NCBI RefSeq assembly: GCF_043641665.1 | Contig: NC_092198.1 | Coordinates: forward strand, 4,376,501 to 4,440,500 | Length of the DNA stretch: 64,000 nt | From: Enoplosus armatus | Taxonomy: Eukaryota; Chordata; Actinopteri; Centrarchiformes; Enoplosidae | Direction: 5' to 3' | In this document: positions 58,979 through 64,000 of the stretch, piece after piece | How positions within the stretch are numbered: the first letter of the stretch is position 1 | How the letters are laid out: the number at the start of each line of letters is the position of its first letter | The notes under the pieces: model-generated | Told to the model about the DNA's origin: nothing | The model's input: only the letters and a program-made list of their open reading frames with translations | Database searches by the model: none | Program-made: the position numbers and the translations under genes

Positions 58979-59178
58979 ATAGCCTTAAGAATAATATTTG
59001 TAAACCTACTGACTTTATTTTCCACTAGCGTGTATCCCAAATGTCCTGTATCACCAATGATCATTGATTTAATGCAGCTCACACACTCCTCAGAGATGCT
59101 CACCTGTTAGCAGCATATGTTATGAGCAGAGTGGGAGCAAAGTCATTCTCACCACTTGTCAGGAAACACCCTTTAATT

Positions 59179-59199
59179 TTTCTGTGTGTGTGTGTGTAG
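59179..59199. repeat. short (GT)n tract
   Basis: About 9 to 10 GT units. Confidence 0.8.
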
Positions 59200-59407
59200 C
59201 TGACAGAGGCGAACAGTGAGTCATCAACAGTCTGCCTGGTGACGACGTAATGAGCGGGACTGAGAGCTTATTTGCATGGTTGTGTTTATGTGTGGTTTTA
59301 TGTGACTGTGACACATTATCACGTGTGTTTCTTGTCAGCTGAAAGATGGTGAGATAAAGGGAGTTGGACGATCTTCCTCGCAAGATGGACCAACTCCCTC
59401 TGTAACA

Positions 59408-59451
59408 TACACACACACACACACACAAATATATATATATATTATATTATA
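59408..59451. repeat. compound CA/TA microsatellite
   Basis: About 10 CA units, then AAATATATATATAT and a degenerate TATATTATATT tail. Confidence 0.85.
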
Positions 59452-62400
59452 TTTAGTTTGTGTAGTCCACATGTGTGTTATACTTATACATTAAATACAT
59501 TTAAAAAATAGTTTATTAAGTTTATCATTTCAAACCCTGTTTCGTGTCATATCCATACACTGAAATACTGTGTTCAGTCACTGCACCCGGCTGTTGTAGG
59601 TCAAGAATTAGCTTCTGATAATGTATCCCTATTCACATTTCTATTTCTACATGTTAAACAAGATACAACATGCAGCGTTGGAGTTTTTGAAAGGTGTATT
59701 TTTCACTGGAATGGAGCTTCACTCTGCGTTTAGTCATTGTGCTAAGCTAGGCTAAATACTCTGGATCATTCTCTGTACTGGAGGAACAGAGAAAAAATGG
59801 ATATAAATCTTTTGACCTTACTATGAGACAATAAGGCGGTGAGCATATTTCCACTAATGTCAGATTGTTCAGCAAAATAAGATTGTTTCCTTAACTTTGT
59901 CATAAAATGTTGCACAAAGTCTATTCCTTTTTTTTCTCTTTTTAATTATTGTGTGAGTTTTGCCCAGCACATTCCAGGGCATACTTTTATTGCTGTCATT
60001 TATCAGAAATGTTTCACCCCTGCTTCACAACACTATAATACATTTTATGCACAACAGGGAGCTGACATGATCAACCTCAACCTTATGCTATCGGCTACTG
60101 AGCAGTTTAGCAGCAGAGTCTCTGCTGCTGTTGAGGAAGGACCGAGCATTACTCATTCTCGCTGCCCGCCCAGGTTATTAATAGGGCTCTTGTGATATCT
60201 TACCTCCTTAGAACTCAAGAAACTATTTCATTATTAAAGAGTGATCCCACCGAAGCAACAAGGCCTTGTTTAATTGAACATGTCAGCAGTGTCAGAGGAC
60301 GGAGGAGGAAGTGAACGATTGGAGAGAGCTGGACAATGTGATAGCTTCCAGTAAAGCTTTGGTCGGGCGGCAGAAGAGAGATCACTGACTGTGATGCATT
60401 ACCCCAACACAAAGACACCATTCAATACCAGGGGGCAGGGAAATTGATCTGCAACTCTCTCCGAGGAGCCATTGTTAGAGGCTTCCGTGTATCAAATGAC
60501 AGAGAAAATAAGAGGAGATGAGATGGGGATGGGAAAGAAAGAGAGAGGGCGAGAGGGGGGTGGCCAGATAAGATGGCGGGGGAGGAGAAATTGAAAGGAA
60601 GGGGGAGACATGTTTGAGGTTAGAGAAATTACGAGACATGAGGATGAAAATGTAGTTCTGTTTTCAGGGATTCCTCTTTCTACAGTGGGTGCTTACGTTG
60701 TTGTTTTGAAATTGAAATGACGTTCAGCAGACCTCTTACTCTGCAGTGAGAACATCCCCTGCACCTTTGATATCAAACTTAAAATATTTCTTCTTAGCCA
60801 GCTCTTTCTATAATGCAGAACAAACGTTTGACAGACGTTTAACCCAAATGGCCTATGGGAAATGTTGTTGTAAATTAAAGGCCTCTAAAACCAGAAATAT
60901 TATATAAATTATACTAGATATTTTTTTCCTTTTCCATCCTTATCTAGACTTGTGAGTGAAAAACACAACATATTGGTTAGAAGGGTCTGTTCCTAGGCTG
61001 TATTTTTAGTTATTTGTGTTGTTACAAATTGCATTTTGAAATTGGGGCATCATCCACAAAGGGAAAAATGATAACCAATTAATTAATTTAATCTCATAAG
61101 ATATACTAAACTATCAATGTGATTAATAATTAAATCAATGACTACAACCAAAATTACCATATCAATAGCTAATCAAAGTTGAAGGGTTTTGGAGTTTTAA
61201 TAGTAGAGGTTGGCATTCACTCTTGTGCAACATGAAATACACCAGCATGTATATTTCAAAACAGTTATTTAGAAGATAAATGAAAAACACACAGTGTACA
61301 ATCTAACTAAATATACTCAACTGTGTGTGTGTACGAACCAGAAAGGATATGTGTGTTTCTTTGTTCTGCCATCACGTGCACGGAATGAACAAAGAAAGTT
61401 TGCGAAGCGGGCACTTTAGGTTAATACTTTAAGTATGTGTGTGGTTCGTGCAGGATAATGGTGCCAGGTTTGAAAAGAGGAAAGTTAGTTTGCATGCGAG
61501 ATGTAGTAGTTACTGGACGTAACAAGTTCTATGAGTATGTGCATGCAGCATAACTAACACAACATAATTGTTGGTAGGGTTGTTCGGTTGCTTGGATCAT
61601 ACTGGGTATGGTTGGGCGGTTATTGTTGCTTTAAAGACTTATCCACTTATCCAAGATACCCTGTGGTATTGGACCACAGGCGGCACTATGGAATGTTTCA
61701 ATGAGCGAGCATCTGCATTTGTTATGTATTTTTCTTTTGTCACCTGTCTGTAGCATTTTGTTTGGTTTCCTTTCACCCAGGATGCTACAATTAAAATCAC
61801 GAAGTCCGTCGAGGTAGAGAACTGAAGGTGATGCTGTGCTCTGAGTCATCCCACGTGTCAGCTGAGCTCGCACACTGCCATCACCATTTGGGTGGCGCAT
61901 TTAAGCTGTCAAACTCATTTGCTCAGTCCGTGTTGCTGCTGTTCATGCATCTCTCAGCTCATCACCACCACCCTAGCATCCACCTGTTGCCTGTGACAGA
62001 AAACATTGATGTCTGTCAGCTTTGAATTATGATGGCAGGGATAACAATGGCTAGATGCTAAACATGAAAAATAGTTCCTGAACAATACTTGACTGATATG
62101 TTAGTGTATCCCTAGTGGCACAATTCAAGGTTCAAGGTACAAATTATTAGTGATTCTACAACACAGGTGGAGTATATATGAATGGTGGAGTTTAGAGGAT
62201 GAGGTGGAGTTGAGGAGTGTCACAGCCTGGAGAAAGAAGCTGCACAGTAGTCTGGTGGTACGACAGTGAATACTTCTGTATTGCTTGCCAGACGGCAGCA
62301 GGGTGAACAGGCTGTGGCCGGGGTGGGTATCGAAATCTTGATTTACAGTATATCAGACTTGAACCACCCTTTTAATGGAGACTCATGTCGGACAGCAGCT

Positions 62401-64000
62401 CATTTGTTAAGTCATTATTCTTTCAAAAATTCGTTCAAATTGTCTCTTTTGTAAATATGTAAAACTTGCAATGATAAAAAAAACTGAGCAAAGAACCAAA
62501 TCCTCACATTTGAGAACAAAGCAAACAGAAAATTCAGCACAAAATATTCAAGAGATGATTAATTAAGATTTATCAAATTTGTTTCCACCTTTTTAAATGT
62601 ACAGGTAATGCAGGTATAGTGTGACACTGTGTGTGTGTGTGTGTGTGTGCAATTATAGCAACCAAACTGAGGTACTGAAACACTTGATATTTATACTGAC
62701 ATGCTCTTTTCTCATTCCCACCCTTCTATCTCCGTAACACACACATTGGGGGAATGACACTATGTGGTGTAAGCAGTTTCTTCTTTAAGAGTTGTCCAGA
62801 CTTTGTTGTCACCCAGCTATTTCTGTATGTGTGTGTGTGTGTGTGTGTGTCAGTTTATGTGTGTGTATGTTATTTGTTATTTTGGTCTTCCCAGAGGCGG
62901 TGCTTCACTTCACACTCAGCCCGCCCGACACTGTAGCATGTACACCAGTGTGCCTGGAGATGTACACATGTTTGTACTGTACATATCAGTCTGGAGATAC
63001 ACAGCGAGTGTCATTGTCTTTATTGAAACCAAGCCAAACAATATATAAAGTAATACTGCAGTATGGTTCCGTTCACAGTTCACAGCACACAATATGGACA
63101 GCTATGCAGAATTTAGCGAACGAATCCTGGCACACATGCAGAGAAGCACACTTCTAATAATAAATCCAACGACTGTAACAAGTCTTTATACTTCTTCATC
63201 ATCTTGGCTTAAAACTTAACCATGAAAGTTAATTCTTGATCTTGGAAAAAGTAGCTCCCAACTCAAGGTTCACTTACTAGCTTTTTCTGGAGCTGTCAAT
63301 CGTAACACATGGTCTCCATCCTCTAATAAAGACTGTGTGATAATTGTCATGATAATTGTCAAAACTGTGCACAAGAAAAATCTGAAGGGAGCATTGCCAT
63401 GAAACTTACTGAGCAAATTCATGGTCCCCAGAGGATGAACGCTTTCCAGTTTGAATAGTCCTTTAACCTTCTTCTAGTGCCACCCTCATGTCAACTTTAC
63501 AAACAGGTTTTCTCATAATGTACTTGGTAAATCATCATCAGATTTTTTGCATTCAAAATTGGACTCATGGATCATGGCCTGGTTCGCAGCTCACATCTCA
63601 AAATGTTTCCATTATTCAAATAGGTCTTGTGTTGTGCATACTCACTGCTGCTGGTTTGAAAAAGCAGTGGACCAATCAGACCTATGTAAATGGGATTAAG
63701 AATGGGTACATCATACATACATAAATGAAAAATAGTAACACAAAAAGTGTGGATGATATTGTCGCAGCTCTTTAATTGACAAATATAATTAATGCGCTGC
63801 TGATTTTTTGTTTTTATTACAAGAGGAGAGAGTAGTGCTGTATTGGCCATCTGGCATAGCAGGACAAATCCTGGTGGGCCGGTGGACCATCAAAAAAAAC
63901 ATAAAGTTTTAGGCTTAATGAAGATGTGATAAACATTTGCATAGTTTTTTGCATAGGTCAGGTTTGCAATAAATAGATATTATACGTAATTACATTAACC
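59452..64000. other. unassigned DNA to the end of the window
   Basis: No gene is recognised. A weak relative of the GCTAAGCTA repeat is near 59736, a purine-rich part (GAGAGAGGGCGAGAGGGGGG-like) at about 60500-60615, a degenerate relative of the 55.1-kb repeat near 61515-61540, and GT tracts at about 62630-62650 and 62828-62850. Open frames across the GT tracts are simple-repeat readings. Confidence 0.45.

Overview
The window looks like nuclear DNA from a teleost fish. It is moderately AT-rich and gene-poor, full of CA/GT and CT microsatellites, and carries decayed copies of the usual fish mobile-element mix: hAT, piggyBac, pogo/Tigger-like, Harbinger-like, probable EnSpm/CACTA, an L2-group LINE, and short high-copy interspersed repeats. 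Nothing bacterial, plasmid-like or viral was seen. Family names rest on motifs read by eye and on general knowledge of these families; no search was run.

One protein-coding gene can be supported. It lies on the + strand at 15962-18482 as six coding exons whose reading phases join exactly. The product is a 357-residue secreted protein with a signal peptide, an N-terminal cysteine cap, ten leucine-rich repeats and a C-terminal cysteine cap. It resembles the LRG1/CPN2 type of extracellular LRR protein, but orthology cannot be settled here. An upstream non-coding exon is likely because a strong acceptor sits five bases before the ATG. Intron 3 holds two transposon insertions.

Layout: 1-9.4 kb holds a pogo-like scrap, a hAT relic (1588-2885), a GC-rich repeat, a second hAT C-terminal relic broken by a 10-bp tandem duplication, and half of a retroposon. 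9.4-15.9 kb is unique-looking DNA with a 671-bp element with long terminal inverted repeats, microsatellites and a further repeat. 15.9-18.5 kb is the LRR gene. 18.5-22.6 kb holds Tc1-like and other repeats and a piggyBac relic on the - strand. 22.6-37.5 kb is mostly unassigned, with two more copies of the GC-rich repeat. 37.5-45.7 kb has several near-perfect foldbacks, a probable EnSpm fragment and a compact Harbinger-like element with both ends. 45.7-64 kb has a 5'-truncated L2-group LINE, several LINE/SINE-type fragments and a dense microsatellite cluster near 58.5-59.4 kb.

No new multi-gene system is visible. The observations most worth a second look are the exon structure of the LRR gene, the short-loop hairpins (35.07, 37.6 and 39.4 kb), the long-TIR element at 11.2 kb, the Harbinger-like element, and two unannotated low-repeat stretches that could be conserved regulatory DNA.
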